Below, one piece after another: positions 53,908 through 63,962 of a stretch of 64,000 bases of DNA; positions within the stretch are counted from its first letter, which is position 1; each line of letters starts with the position of its first letter. The position numbers were made by a program, and so were the translations under genes. This stretch comes from JAHIKV01 sp963733145 (GTDB lineage Bacteria > Planctomycetota > Planctomycetia > Pirellulales > Thermoguttaceae), in NCBI GenBank assembly GCA_963733145.1, contig CAVTCJ010000001.1, forward strand, positions 462,575 to 526,574, given 5' to 3'. A model generated the notes under the pieces. That model did not search any database, was not told the origin of the DNA, and saw only the letters and a list, made by a program, of their open reading frames with translations.

Positions 53908-54495
53908 CTAGGGATCGCCAATTGCTCCAGGCCGTTCGAGAACCAAGCCGTAATGGTACGGCGGCAAGTCGATGATTCCAGGGACCATGAGAGAAAACCC
54001 TATCGACTCAGCCCATTCCCGACACTGTTCCGGGCGCGGGCGGATGGCCATTGCTGGGCCGCGCGGGGTTGCGGGATCACAATTCCAGTGGATGATGCCC
54101 AGCTTACCGCCGGGAGGCAGCACGCGGTACGCCTCCCACAATAATGCGTCTGGGCACTCCGCGTGCAGAATGTTGAACAGCATCACATATTGGACGCTCG
54201 CGTCCGGCATTCCGCTCCCATCGGCAACGAAATCGCGCACGTAGGTTCGGACATTGCCAAGTCCGGCGGCCTTCGCTTTCTGTTTGGTGATCGCCACCAT
54301 TTCCGAGTCGATATCCAACGCATGAACCGTGCCGCTGGTAATTTTCGCGGCGGGAATGGTGAACGTGCCGTAACCGCAGCCAAAATCCACGACGTTGCCT
54401 GCGCGGGGCACTCCTAGCTTGCGCAGGACTTCCTCGGGCGTGAAGAATGTCACCCAGACACTCTCCTCGGGCATACCGCTTTCACGGGTCTTCAT
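53908..54495 (-). CDS. class I SAM-dependent methyltransferase
   Basis: The start is taken at ATG 54495 (MKTRESGMPEESVWVTFFTP) behind AGGTGG. The frame opens 18 bases earlier, but the related fragment at 60725 begins at the same Met. Motif I is VVDFGCGYGTFTIPAAK, followed by HALDIDSEMVA and LPPGGKLGIIHWN. This is a Rossmann-fold methyltransferase of about 195 residues. The substrate is unknown. The gene lies between kdpE and the metal-efflux genes, and a truncated duplicate flanks the far side of the efflux genes. The C-terminus (LPPYHYGLVLERPG) suggests a small-molecule methyltransferase. Confidence 0.88.
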   Translation of the reverse strand: MKTRESGMPEESVWVTFFTPEEVLRKLGVPRAGNVVDFGCGYGTFTIPAAKITSGTVHALDIDSEMVAITKQKAKAAGLGNVRTYVRDFVADGSGMPDASVQYVMLFNILHAECPDALLWEAYRVLPPGGKLGIIHWNCDPATPRGPAMAIRPRPEQCREWAESIGFSLMVPGIIDLPPYHYGLVLERPGAIGDP

Positions 54496-54546
54496 GTGGA
54501 CCACCTGTTTCACGCTGATATTGAGACTTGTAGGGTCACATCACTA

Positions 54547-54901
54547 CTACTTCTCTTCCGGCTTTGGCGGCTTCTTGCCGTACTTGGCCTCATACTCAGC
54601 GGCAAACTTGTCCGCCAACTTTGGATTGCAGAGGAAGCACTGCGATTCAGGCCGGTTGTGCTCCTTGCACCAGTCGCCCTTCTTCTGGAACTCGGCCGCG
54701 ACCTTTGGCGTTGCACTGGGCGCAGATGTCCTCCGGCACGCCGTGCTCGACGCACCAGTTGATTGCCACCGCAGACGCATCTGCGGCCGGTGTCGCCGAT
54801 TTAGACGACTCAGGCCCCTTCGTCGCGCTGCTGCCGCAACCGCCGACCGTCAGGGTCGCCATCACCATCACAGACAATAGACTCACTCGCATCCACACCA
54901 T
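54547..54901 (-). CDS. small Cys-rich lipoprotein linked to the metal RND pump, one apparent frameshift
   Basis: ATG 54901 follows AAGGAGG. A lipoprotein signal (LLSVMVMATLTVGGC) is followed by two related metal-ligand-like motifs. The first is NWCVEHGVPEDICAQCNAK. The frame then shifts near 54706 and continues VAAEFQKKGDWCKEHNRPES with QCFLCNP. A basic tail ends KPPKPEEK. The repeated WCxEHxxPExxCxxC pattern is also present twice in the neighbouring RND adaptor. It may bind or deliver heavy-metal ions in the periplasm. The start lies 15 bases after the RND gene stop, so it is co-transcribed. Confidence 0.75.
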
Positions 54902-54915
54902 CGCCAGTTCCTCCT

Positions 54916-57900
54916 TCAAGAAACGATGCCGAAATCGAGTTCGGGCACACGCCGCGAATCCGTGTCGGCTTGATGAACACCATTCTTCTTCGGCCCCACT
55001 GGGCCGCTGAAGACCATGTACAGCACGCGGAGCACCAGCAGGCTCATCACCATCGCGCTGAAGACGCCGCCGATGACCACCGTGGCCAAGGGACGCTGCA
55101 CCTCGGCACCCATGCCCGTGTTGAAGGCCATCGGCACAAAACCCAGGCTCGCCACCAGCGCGGTCATCAGTACGGGACGCAACCGGGTCATGGCGGCATC
55201 CTCGACGGCCTTTTCCAGCGCCACGCCCTGCCTTCGTAATTGGCGAATGTAGGAAACCAGCAGCATATCGTCGAGCACGGCGACGCCGGAGAGAGCTACA
55301 AACCCAACGGCCGCGGAAATGGAAAACGGCATCTCCCTTATCCAGAGAGCGAAGATGCCGCCGACCCAGGCAAAAGGAACGCCTGTGAATACTCGCACGG
55401 CGTCGATCACGTTGCGGTACGTCATGTAGAGCAGCCCGAAGATGAGCGCCAGCGCGAGCGGCACAACGATCATTAGACGCTGTTCGTGCTCGCTGGAGGT
55501 TCTCGAACTGGCCGCCCCACTCGACGCGATAGCGTCCGGCGGGCAATTGCACCCGCTCGGCGACCTTCTTCTGAGCCTCGGCCACAAAGCTGCCCAGGTC
55601 TCGATTGCGGACGTTCGCTGAGACCGTGATCCGCCGCTGATACCACTCGCGTTTGATCGTGGACGGCCCCTCGACGGTCTCGATGGTTGCCAGACGCGAC
55701 AGGGGAATGCGCTGGCCGGATGGAGTCGTTACCAGGATCGCGCCAATCGCTTCGGGGCTGGCACGCAGTTTCTCGGGCAGACGAACGACCAACGGGAATC
55801 GCAACTGCCCTTCGTAGACTTCTCCCAGATGCTTGCTTCCCAAGGACTCAACCAGGTCGAGTACCGTGTTGGCCGGGATGCCGTAGCGGGCGATTTCATC
55901 CTGATTGACGCGAATTTCCAGGACGGGCTGGCCCGTGACCTGTTCCGTGCTCACGTCAGCCGCGCCGGGGATGGATTTCAGAACCCGCTCGATCTCGGCA
56001 GCCTTCTTCACCAGCAGGTCGAAGTCGTCGCCGTAGAGGATGGCGGCCACATCGGAGCGAACACCTGAGATCATCTCGTTCATTCGCATCTCGATGGGCT
56101 GCGTCATGGCAATCCGCTGTCCCGGCATGTCGCGGAGTTCTTTCTGAATCAGCGCGGTCAGCTCATCCTGGGTCCCTGCCCGCTTCCACTGGCTTCGCGG
56201 TCGAAGGGTGATGAAGATGTCGGACAATTCCACGCCCATCGGGTCGGTCGCCACTTCGGCGCTGCCGATGCGGCTCCAGACGTACAGTATCTCGTCCGGG
56301 AACGCCGCCAGGAGGGCCTTTTCCATCCGGGTGTTGTAGCGGAGCGACTCTTCCAGGTCGATTCCCGCCAGTCGGATGACGTTGACGACGATGGAACCTT
56401 CGGACAACTTAGGAATGAACTCCGATCCCAGGTTGGGGGCAATCATCCCGAAGGCAACCACCAGCAATCCCACTGCCAGTCCGAGCACCGCCAACTTGTG
56501 GTGCATCGTAAACCGCAACACCGGGGCATAGAGCCGCTTGAGGATGCGGATCACCAATGGCTCGCGCTCGGCTATTCGTTTTGGAAGCATCACGCTGGCC
56601 AACACGGGCATCAATGTCAGTGAGAGGATCATCGACCCGGCCAGAGCGAAGATCACCGTCAAGGCCATCGGCCGGAACAGCTTGCCTTCCACGCCCTCCA
56701 GCGCCAGGATAGGCAGGTAGACGATCATAATAATCAGTTCGCCGAACATCGTCGGCTTGCGGACCTCGACGGCGGCATCGCGGATGATCTCCAACCGGCT
56801 GCGCTGCGGAAAAGGGGACAGGTCCAATTTGTGCGACGACCAACGCTGCGCGTCGGTGCCCGCCTCCGGGCCGTTCCGGCAAATTGGACCTGTCCCCTTT
56901 TCCGCAGCGGTCAAATGTCGCACGCAGTTCTCGACCATCACGACCGAGCTATCAACGATCAAGCCGAAGTCGATGGCACCCAGGCTCAAGAGACTGGCCG
57001 CGATGCCGAACCGCAGCATCCCGGAGAAGGCAAACAGCATCGACAGCGGGATCGCCAGCGCGACGATCAAGCCTGCGCGGAGATTGCCGAGGAAGACAAA
57101 CAATACGGCGATGACCAGCAGCCCACCCTCAAACAGATTCTTGCGCACCGTGTCGATCACGTGGTCCACCAACTCGGTGCGGTCGTATACCGTCTGGATC
57201 GTGACGCCCGGCGGCAGCGTCGCTCGTATTTCATCCAGCTTGTTTTTCAACGCCCAAGTGACATCGTGCCCATTCTCGCCCATGAGCATGAAGCCCAGAC
57301 CGAGCACCGCTTCGCCCCGACCGTGGGCCGTCACGGCTCCGAGGCGGATTTCATGGCCGATCTGCACGTCCGCCACGTCGCCGACGTGGATCGGCACGCC
57401 ATCCTTGGCAGTGATGACGATGTTCTTGATCTGTTCGACGTTGACCGTCCGGCCCTGGCCGTGGACCAGCAGCATCCGTGCTCCCACGGCGATGTTTCCG
57501 CCGCCGACGTTGCGGTTGTTCTCCTTCACGGCCTCCGTAACCTGGTCAAACGTCAAACCGTACTTGACCAGCCGGCCGGGGTCGATACGGACCTGATATT
57601 GTTTCTCGTAGCCACCCCAACTGTTCACCTCGGCCACGCCAGGGACAGAGCGGAGTTGCGGTTTGACCACCCAGTCCTGAATGGTCCGCAACTCGGTGAG
57701 CTTTTTGACTCGCTCCTCTTCGGGTAGCTTGGAAAAGTCATAGCCCTCGTAGGTCAAGACGTAATGGAAGACCTCTCCGAGTCCCGTCGAGACCGGTCCC
57801 ATTTGTGGCCGCTCGATTCCTTGGGGCAGCTCCACCGTGCCGAGCCGCTCGTTGACCACCTGCCGTGCGAAGTAAATGTCCGTCCCGTCCTTGAACGTAA

Positions 57901-58183
57901 CGACCACCTGGGACAGGCCGAACTTTGAGATGGATCGCACCATGTCCAAGCCCGGCAGCCCGCTAATGGCCTGCTCGACCGGGAAGGTGATTTGACGCTC
58001 CGTCTCTTCGGGCGAGAGTGAGGGAGCAACTGTGTTGATCTGGATTTGTACGGGCGTCGTGTCCGGGAAGGCGTCGATGTCGAGGCGGCCTAGCGAAAAG
58101 ACACCGAGCGCAGCGAAGACCAGTGTAACAGTGATGACCAACACACGATGTCGCAGCGAGAAATCAATGATCCAGTTGAGCAT
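54916..58183 (-). CDS. heavy-metal efflux RND transporter (CzcA/CusA family), one frameshift and an in-frame repeat
   Basis: The protein begins MLNWIIDFSLRHRVLVITVT. HME-RND landmarks are FPDTTPVQIQINT, SKFGLSQVVVTFKDGTDIY, and the proton-relay helix DFGLIVDSSVVMVEN. Its two Asp and one Glu fit the CzcA-type divalent-cation subgroup better than CusA. The C-terminal helices (VVPLALALIFGLLYMTY, SISAAVGFVALSGVAVLDDM) lie in a second frame after a break near 55497. A palindrome at 56803-56908 adds ~35 residues in the cytoplasmic loop after helix 4. Reconstructed length is about 1,089 residues, long mainly because of that insert. Confidence 0.88.
56803..56908. repeat. GGGGACAGGTCCAATTTG palindrome in frame within the RND pump gene
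   Basis: GCTGCGGAAAAGGGGACAGG and CCTGTCCCCTTTTCCGCAGC ends, with GGTCCAATTTG/CAAATTGGACC inside, enclose a second ACGCTGCGCGTCGGTGCC-like core. It is related to the 76-base GGGGACTGTCCC element and is fully open in the transporter frame. Confidence 0.87.
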
Positions 58184-58226
58184 AGCCCTCACCCCCAGCC
58201 CCTCTCCCAAAACGGGAGAGGGGAGA
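58184..58226. repeat. CCCCTCTCCC...GGGAGAGGGG hairpin between adaptor and pump genes
   Basis: CCCCTCTCCCAAAACGGGAGAGGGG follows CCCTCACCCCCAG. This is the same unit as inside the lipoprotein gene at 26205-26340. It lies in the 47-base gap before the RND gene and could affect relative expression. Confidence 0.8.
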
Positions 58227-58230
58227 TTAT

Positions 58231-59893
58231 TTACTTGCCGCAGGTGCAGCCTTCGCCGAGGTTGTTCTTGAGCAACTCCGCCCGCAGCACGTCACTGCCC
58301 TTGGTGGCCACGACTTCCCCTGGCAAGACTCCGGCGATGATCTCTGTAGACTCCTCCATCCTGGCCCCCAATCGCACTTCGCGGACATGAAAGACCTTGG
58401 GGCTGTTCGGCTTGTCGAAGTACCCCTTATCCCGCACGAAGACAATATGGCAGCAGCCTTCCCAATGGACCGCTTCGTTGGGAACCACGACGGCTTCCTG
58501 TTCTTCTCTGAGAATGATCTGGCCCAACCCGAAAGTCTCGTTGCGGAGCCGTCCGCTCGGGTTGGGGAGTTCGGCTCGCACAGCAATCATCCGTGTCTGG
58601 GGGTCGGCCGTCGTGCTGATCCAAACGAGTTTGCCACTCACCTTGTCGTGGCTTCCGTCGGGCCGGAAGCGAACTGGCTGCCCCAGAGCGAGTTTGCCGG
58701 CGTCCTCCACGGAAACGTTCAACATGAGCCACATCCGGCTGGTGTCCGCCAATTGAAACAGCACCCGCGAGGCGTCAACGACCTCTCCGGCCACGACTTG
58801 CCGAGCTACGACGATGCCGTCCATCGGGGCCTTTATAGGAAGGAGATTTGCCGTCGTCTCATCAGGGCTGAGATGTTGGGCGTGGCTATCAGGAAGCCCG
58901 AGCAATCGAAGACTCTGGACTAATTTCTCGTCGGTTAGTCCCCGCAATTGTTCGACGTTCACGGGCAGGCCAAAATTGGCGAGCGCCTGCTGAGCGCTGA
59001 GCAGGCGCGCTCGGGCCTGGACGTATTCGGTCTGTGCCGTTTGGGCCTGACGCCCGGCCACCACGCCGTCGGAGGACAGCGATTCCAGCCTGTTGACGAC
59101 CTTCTTTTGCAATTCTTCCTGGGCCAAGGCTTGAATGAGTTCCGTTTTGGCCCGGCCCACTTCGGCCGCATCGACCAAGGCAAGGACTTCACCGGAGCGA
59201 ACCCGGTCGCCCACGTTCTTCTCTACTTGCCACACCGTCCCCGGCAGACGCGAAGAGAGGCTGGCAAAACGGGTCTGGTCGTAGGTGATCTGTCCGTTGG
59301 CAGCAACTGACTCAACGATGGGCTGGCGATCTACCAGCCCCACGTCCACGCCCGCCTTCTTCACTGACTCCAGGGACGCGAACTGAATTCGTCGCCGATA
59401 GTTCTTGCAGATGGGGTTGTTCTCCGGGCGTGGGGCCGCCGCCACGCGCACGGGCCGCCCGTTGGCGATCGGCATCGGTGACTATCGGCGTCTGTTTCAA
59501 TTGTGCGACCTCGGGATGGCAGAGCGGGCAGTTGTGAACACCGTGTTCCTTGCACCAGCCATAATCTTTGCCTCGGGGAAGCAGATCGGGGTGGCATTCC
59601 ACACACTGCGATTCCGGCACCCCATGTTCTTCGCACCAATCATCCCGCTCCGTGACGCCATCGCCAGTCAGCGCCGAGAACTTCGGCAACTTCCAGTCTG
59701 ACTGATGGCCGTAAATGCCTAGCCCTGTGAGCACAACGATAACGACAAAGGTCGGAAATTGGCGACCGAGCCGGGCAAGCAGCGTTAGGCGGTTGCTTGC
59801 CTCGGGTGACCTGCCGCTTTGCGACTTCTCCTGCTGCGGCTGTCCTGTCGCCGGTGTGTGGATGGTAGGATTGTCGATGGTTACGTGACTCAT
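58231..59893 (-). CDS. RND periplasmic adaptor (CusB/CzcB-like) with N-terminal Cys-rich domain, one apparent frameshift
   Basis: The start is ATG 59893 (MSHVTIDNPTIHTPATGQPQ). A membrane helix (FPTFVVIVVLTGLGIYG) is followed by a metal-binding-like domain, DDWCEEHGVPESQCVECHPD and YGWCKEHGVHNCPLCHPE. The frame shifts near 59460, then the membrane-fusion core appears: VDRQPIVESVAANGQITYD, a lipoyl/coiled-coil region (VGDRVRSGEVLALVDAAEVG to GLPVNVEQLRG), PIKAPMDGIVVARQVVAGEVV and VRFRPDGSHDKVSGKLVWI. It ends EGCTCGK. It links the RND pump to an outer-membrane channel; no such channel gene is in the window. Confidence 0.87.
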
Positions 59894-60008
59894 GGGCAAG
59901 CTCCTGGCAACGAAACTGTCTTCTTGAGGGATACTGACAGCGGCTGCAATGGCGCGCGCACCATGAATGTGAGCGCAGACCAGCCGCGCAAAGCGGAATG
60001 AGGGAGGA

Positions 60009-60428
60009 TTAGAGCAGGAGCGACTCGATGAGCGCGCGCACTTCCCTCCCGGAATCAACCGCGGGGAAGTGACAGACGGTGTACTCGACCGCGAAGAGGC
60101 TGTCAGGGAAGATGGACGATCTTGTCACGGCCAGCAAATCATCAACCGCCACCAGCGCCACCGGGCCAGCGTCAACGCCCGGTAATATCGCAGGTGCTTG
60201 CAAAACCGCACCGTGGCAAAGACAATTCCCGCCCTGCCTGCTGGAGTCACTCGGCCGATCTTTGCCAGAGTCCGGGGCAGGCGTCGGAGAGCAACAATCA
60301 TCGTCTGGACAGTCCCGAGCACAATCAACCGTTTCAGCAATGGCGGCTGCCCGGCCCAGGCATGTATAAGGGCAGAGTAGCAGAGTGCCTATAACGACGT
60401 AGATCGTTGCTCTTCGACGAAGGCCCAT
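60009..60428 (-). CDS. small exported Cys-rich protein next to the metal efflux genes
   Basis: From ATG 60428 the 139-residue product has a signal peptide (RRRATIYVVIGTLLLCPYTCLG). A cysteine-rich segment follows (ETVDCARDCPDDDCCSPTPA), then GGNCLCHGAVLQ and a hydrophobic middle. It is on the same strand as the adaptor, 115 bases upstream. The cysteine spacing suggests metal binding or disulfides. I do not recognise a named family; the location suggests a role in metal resistance. An in-frame extension upstream belongs to the methyltransferase fragment. Confidence 0.6.
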   Translation of the reverse strand: MGLRRRATIYVVIGTLLLCPYTCLGRAAAIAETVDCARDCPDDDCCSPTPAPDSGKDRPSDSSRQGGNCLCHGAVLQAPAILPGVDAGPVALVAVDDLLAVTRSSIFPDSLFAVEYTVCHFPAVDSGREVRALIESLLL

Positions 60429-60521
60429 ATTCTCAATCCTGCGAGGGATCACCCCATTTGCCCATTCTATCTCCCCCGCGTTCCCACGGCAAGGGCACAC
60501 GACGATGTTCGTTAGCTTGAT

Positions 60522-60725
60522 CGCCACTATTTCGGGGTCGATGTCCACCGCGTGAACCATGCCGGCGGTGATCCTTGCGGCGGGAATGGTGAACGTGCCA
60601 TATCCACAGCCGAAGTCAACCACGTCGCCCGCTGTGGGCAATCACAACTTGCGCAATACTTCTTCGGGGCTGAAAAAGGTTGCCCACAGACCCACTTCGG
60701 GCATACCGCTTTCACGGGTCTTCAT
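60522..60725 (-). pseudogene. truncated second copy of the class I methyltransferase
   Basis: The frame reads MKTRESGMPEVGLWATFFSP, then EEVLRKL, an in-frame TGA, then LPTAGDVVDFGCGYGTFTIP and HAVDIDPEIVAI. Homology to the 53908-54495 protein stops there, so only about 67 of 195 residues remain and a stop interrupts them. The two copies lie on the same strand and flank the metal-efflux genes. This suggests duplication by recombination or insertion of the efflux module beside a methyltransferase. Confidence 0.88.
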
Positions 60726-60763
60726 GCGACATCTGCCACGAACAATAATCCTAACCCTCCAAC

Positions 60764-61483
60764 TCAATCGCGCGGAAAAAGGATGTTGTTCTCCAGGTGG
60801 ATGTGCTGATGTAAATCAGCCTCCATGCGTTGCAGTTCCTCGTACATGGCTCTGAAGGTTGGGCAGGCGTCCGAGGGCAAGGCGTAGTCGTGGGTAACTT
60901 CACGGAGTTTCGCCAGCGCTTTGCCGGCGTTCTCGTGTTCGTATTCCATTTGTTGGATCGGATGACGCACCGAGCCACATGGAGCCGATGGCTCGGGCAT
61001 CTCTTCCTGAACATGCGCCTCGATGGCTATGATGTAAGGGAAGAGCACTTGTTCCTCCTTCATCAAATGACTGCTGAGTTCAGCGTCCAGGGCATTGAAG
61101 AGTGTTTGCACCTGGCGTAGCACGTCGCCGTGGTGTGCCCCGTGGGCTTTGAGCACGGTTGGCACCAGCGATCTCAGCCGTGGCAGCGCCGTTTTCATGT
61201 AGCCATGATGGACATCGACAATATGCCGCACCAACTCGCCAAGAGGTGCGGCATACCAGTCCTTGTCGGCTGCCGGTGCCTTGTCTTTTACTGTCTGGAG
61301 GGCCGTTTCCAAGGCATCGACCAACGCTGGGAGCTTTAGACCGCGCTCGCGGGCTGCTTCGGCCAGGCACTTGCCACCCCCACAGCAATAGTCGATTCCA
61401 TGTTTCTCGAACACCGGTCGGGTTTGCGGATAACGTCCCACCAAGTCCCGAACTGTCATCTTCCCGTCCACTTGGATTGTCAC
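60764..61483 (-). CDS. ric: RIC/ScdA-type iron-sulfur cluster repair protein
   Basis: The start is taken as GTG 61483 (VTIQVDGKMTVRDLVGRYPQ); the frame extends further, but that part covers the divergent promoter. The N-terminal ScdA_N/DUF542 domain carries the diagnostic HGIDYCCGGGKCL. The C-terminal hemerythrin-like di-iron domain has spaced His/Glu ligands: IVDVHHGYM, AHGAHHGDV, HLMKEEQVLFPYI, MEYEHENAG, and LHQHIHLENNILFPR. These proteins restore Fe-S clusters damaged by nitric oxide and oxidants. It is divergent from the NO reductase gene, so both probably respond to nitrosative stress. Confidence 0.92.
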   Translation of the reverse strand: MTIQVDGKMTVRDLVGRYPQTRPVFEKHGIDYCCGGGKCLAEAARERGLKLPALVDALETALQTVKDKAPAADKDWYAAPLGELVRHIVDVHHGYMKTALPRLRSLVPTVLKAHGAHHGDVLRQVQTLFNALDAELSSHLMKEEQVLFPYIIAIEAHVQEEMPEPSAPCGSVRHPIQQMEYEHENAGKALAKLREVTHDYALPSDACPTFRAMYEELQRMEADLHQHIHLENNILFPRD

Positions 61484-61507
61484 CTTGCCTGTCTTTCTAC
61501 TGAGGGT

Positions 61508-61559
61508 CTTGATATTATCGAGTCCATAATATATTACAGAGTCAAGCAAGTCTCTTGAC
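61508..61559. promoter_or_regulatory. two inverted repeats in the ric-norB divergent promoter
   Basis: CTTGATATTATCGAG (61508-61522) is an imperfect FNR/NNR-like palindrome. GTCAAG-N7-CTTGAC (61541-61559) is a perfect one. Both lie in an AT-rich stretch between the divergent genes. A shared NO-responsive regulator is plausible, but its identity is not shown by sequence. Confidence 0.45.
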
Positions 61560-61629
61560 CACGTTTTCCGGTGCCGTCGGGCGCTCTTTTCCCGGTTCAA
61601 TGCAATCCAGTACACAAGGAGACGTTGTA

Positions 61630-63962
61630 ATGAGTCCGTCTACCAACGGTGCCAATCGGCGTATGGTCATCTCATCCTTGTGGCTGCAAGTCGCCATCCT
61701 GACGTTTCTTGCGGGATTCGCAGTGCTGCTCTACCTGGCCTACCGTATCCACGCGGAACCGCCTCCAATTCCCGGTCGCGTGGTTGCCGAAGACGGAAGC
61801 ACGCTCTTCACCGGCGACGACATCATGGCCGGTCAGCACATCTTTCAGAAATACGGGCTAATGCAATACGGCACGATCTTCGGTCATGGCGCCTACCTGG
61901 GGCCGGATTTCACTGCCCAGTACCTGCACGAAGCAGCCAAAGCGATGGTCGATTTCCACCGTGGCCCGGGGACAGCCGAGGCCGAGGCCCGCAAGCTGAC
62001 CAGCAACGAACTGAAGCAGAATCGCTTCGATCCGCAGTCCGATGTCCTCCATTACACGGCCAGCCAGACTCATGCCTTTCATCATCTTGCCTCGTTCTAT
62101 GCGAGCTACTTCGGTCCAGTGGCGGAGCAGACCGGATTGCGGCGACCGGCCATTACCGATCGGGATGAAATCCATCAGTTGGCATCCTACTTCGCCTGGT
62201 CGGCATGGGCGGCAGCCGCCACACGGCCCGGCACCGATTACTCTTATACCAACAACTGGCCGTCTGAACCGATGGCCGCCAACACGCCGACCGCGGAAGC
62301 GATACTCTGGAGCACACTGAGCCTTATTACGCTGTTGGGTGGAACGGGGCTGATGTTCTTCGTCGTCGGACGCTGGGATTTGTTGGGCTGGCATCGGGCC
62401 GATGAAGAGCGGCCCGGCCAACGCTTGCGGTTCCGCCCGCCGGAGGAAGTCCGCCTCGCGCCAGCCCAGCGTGCCACGGCGTGGTATTTTTTGGTGATTG
62501 CCGGGTTGTTCCTCTTGCAGGGCATGTTGGGAGCGGCCAATGCCCATTATCATGTCGAGCCGGGCGGTTTCTACGGTCTGAAACTGGGCGACTGGCTGCC
62601 TTATAACCTGTCGCGTATGTGGCACGTTCAGTTGGCTCTGTTCTTTGTCGCTGCAAGTTACCTCGCTATGGGGATTTTCCTGGCCCCGATGATCGCCCGA
62701 CGCGAGCCAAAACACCAGGACAAATTGGCGCTGATTCTGTTTGGCGCATTGGTGGTTGTCGTCGTCGGGAGTCTCCTGGGCGAGGCGGCCAGCCTCAAGG
62801 GCATCATTCCCACTAGCGGCCCTTGGTTCTGGATCGGCGCTCAGGGCTGGGAGTACCTTGATCTCGGGCGGCTTTGGCAAATCCTGCTGACCGCCGGGAT
62901 GTTTTTCTGGGTGGTCATCCTCGTGCGTGGGCTGTGGAGCCGTTTGCCGGACGAACATCCAGGCAATCTGCCTTACCTGTTTCTCTATAGTGCGCTCAGC
63001 ATCCCACTTTTTTATGCCGTAGGCATGGTCTTCGGCAAGAACGTAAATTTCGCCGTGATGGACTTTTGGCGGTTTTGGGTGGTTCACCTCTGGGTCGAGG
63101 ATTTTTTGGAACTGTTCACGACCATCATGGTGGCATACATCTACGTTCTCTTGGGCGTGGTTCGCCCCGCCACGGCTGCCCGAGTCGTCTATCTCGACAT
63201 CATCCTCTATTCCATCGGCGGGGTGATCGGCACGATGCACCATCTTTACTTCAGCGGCGCCCGGCGATTCACATGGCGATGGGGGCCGTGTTCTCGGCGA
63301 TGGAAGTGATCCCGCTGGTGCTTTTGACCTTCGAGGCTTGGCGCTTCATGCGACTGGGCGCTCAGGAGAGATCAAGCTCGGTCATCGGCACCTCCAGTGC
63401 CGACTTCCCACACAAATGGGCCGTGATGTTCCTCATCGCCGTGGGCTTCTGGAACTTCTTGGGCGCGGGGGTGTTCGGCTTCCTCATCAACCTGCCCATC
63501 GTGAGCTACTACGAGATCGGCACCACCTTCACGGCTAACCACGCCCACGGGGCGCTGATGGGCGTGTACGGCATGTTGGCGATAGGCTTCTTCATGTTCA
63601 TTGCCCGACACTTCATTCCGCCCGACCGAGGTTCCGAGAGGGCGATGAAGTTCTCGTTCTGGGGCCTGAACGTCGGCCTGGGATTGATGCTGTGCGCGAA
63701 CCTGATCCCGATGGGTGGAATGCAGCTCTTCGATGCCGTCCAGAACGGCTATTGGCACGCCAGGCAACCGGAGTTCTTCCAGCAGCCGTGGCCCCGCCTC
63801 ATCGAGTGGATGCGGATGCCGGGCGACTTGATCTTCCTCTTCGTCGGTATTCTGCCGGTGGTCTACCTGGCGCTTCGCATGTTCGCCGCACGACGGCGCT
63901 ATGCGAGACTTCCGGCTGAGACCACCACCGAAGAGTTCACGCAGTGGTACGAGGAGGCATGA
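61630..63962 (+). CDS. norB: quinol-dependent nitric oxide reductase (qNor), one apparent frameshift
   Basis: ATG 61630 follows AAGGAG. The reconstructed ~777-residue protein is the single-subunit qNor form: an N-terminal periplasmic extension (FQKYGLMQYGTIFGHGAYLG, DVLHYTASQTHAF) fused to a 14-helix NorB core. Conserved core segments include MWHVQLALFFVAASYLAMG and the metal-ligand motifs FWVVHLWVEDFLE (His and Glu near Fe-B) and GTMHHLYFSG. The frame breaks near 63265, where one C appears lost (SGAPAIHMAMGAVFS expected), then continues HAHGALMGVYGM. It reduces NO to N2O, either for detoxification or as part of denitrification. Only 38 bases without features follow to the window end. Confidence 0.94.
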
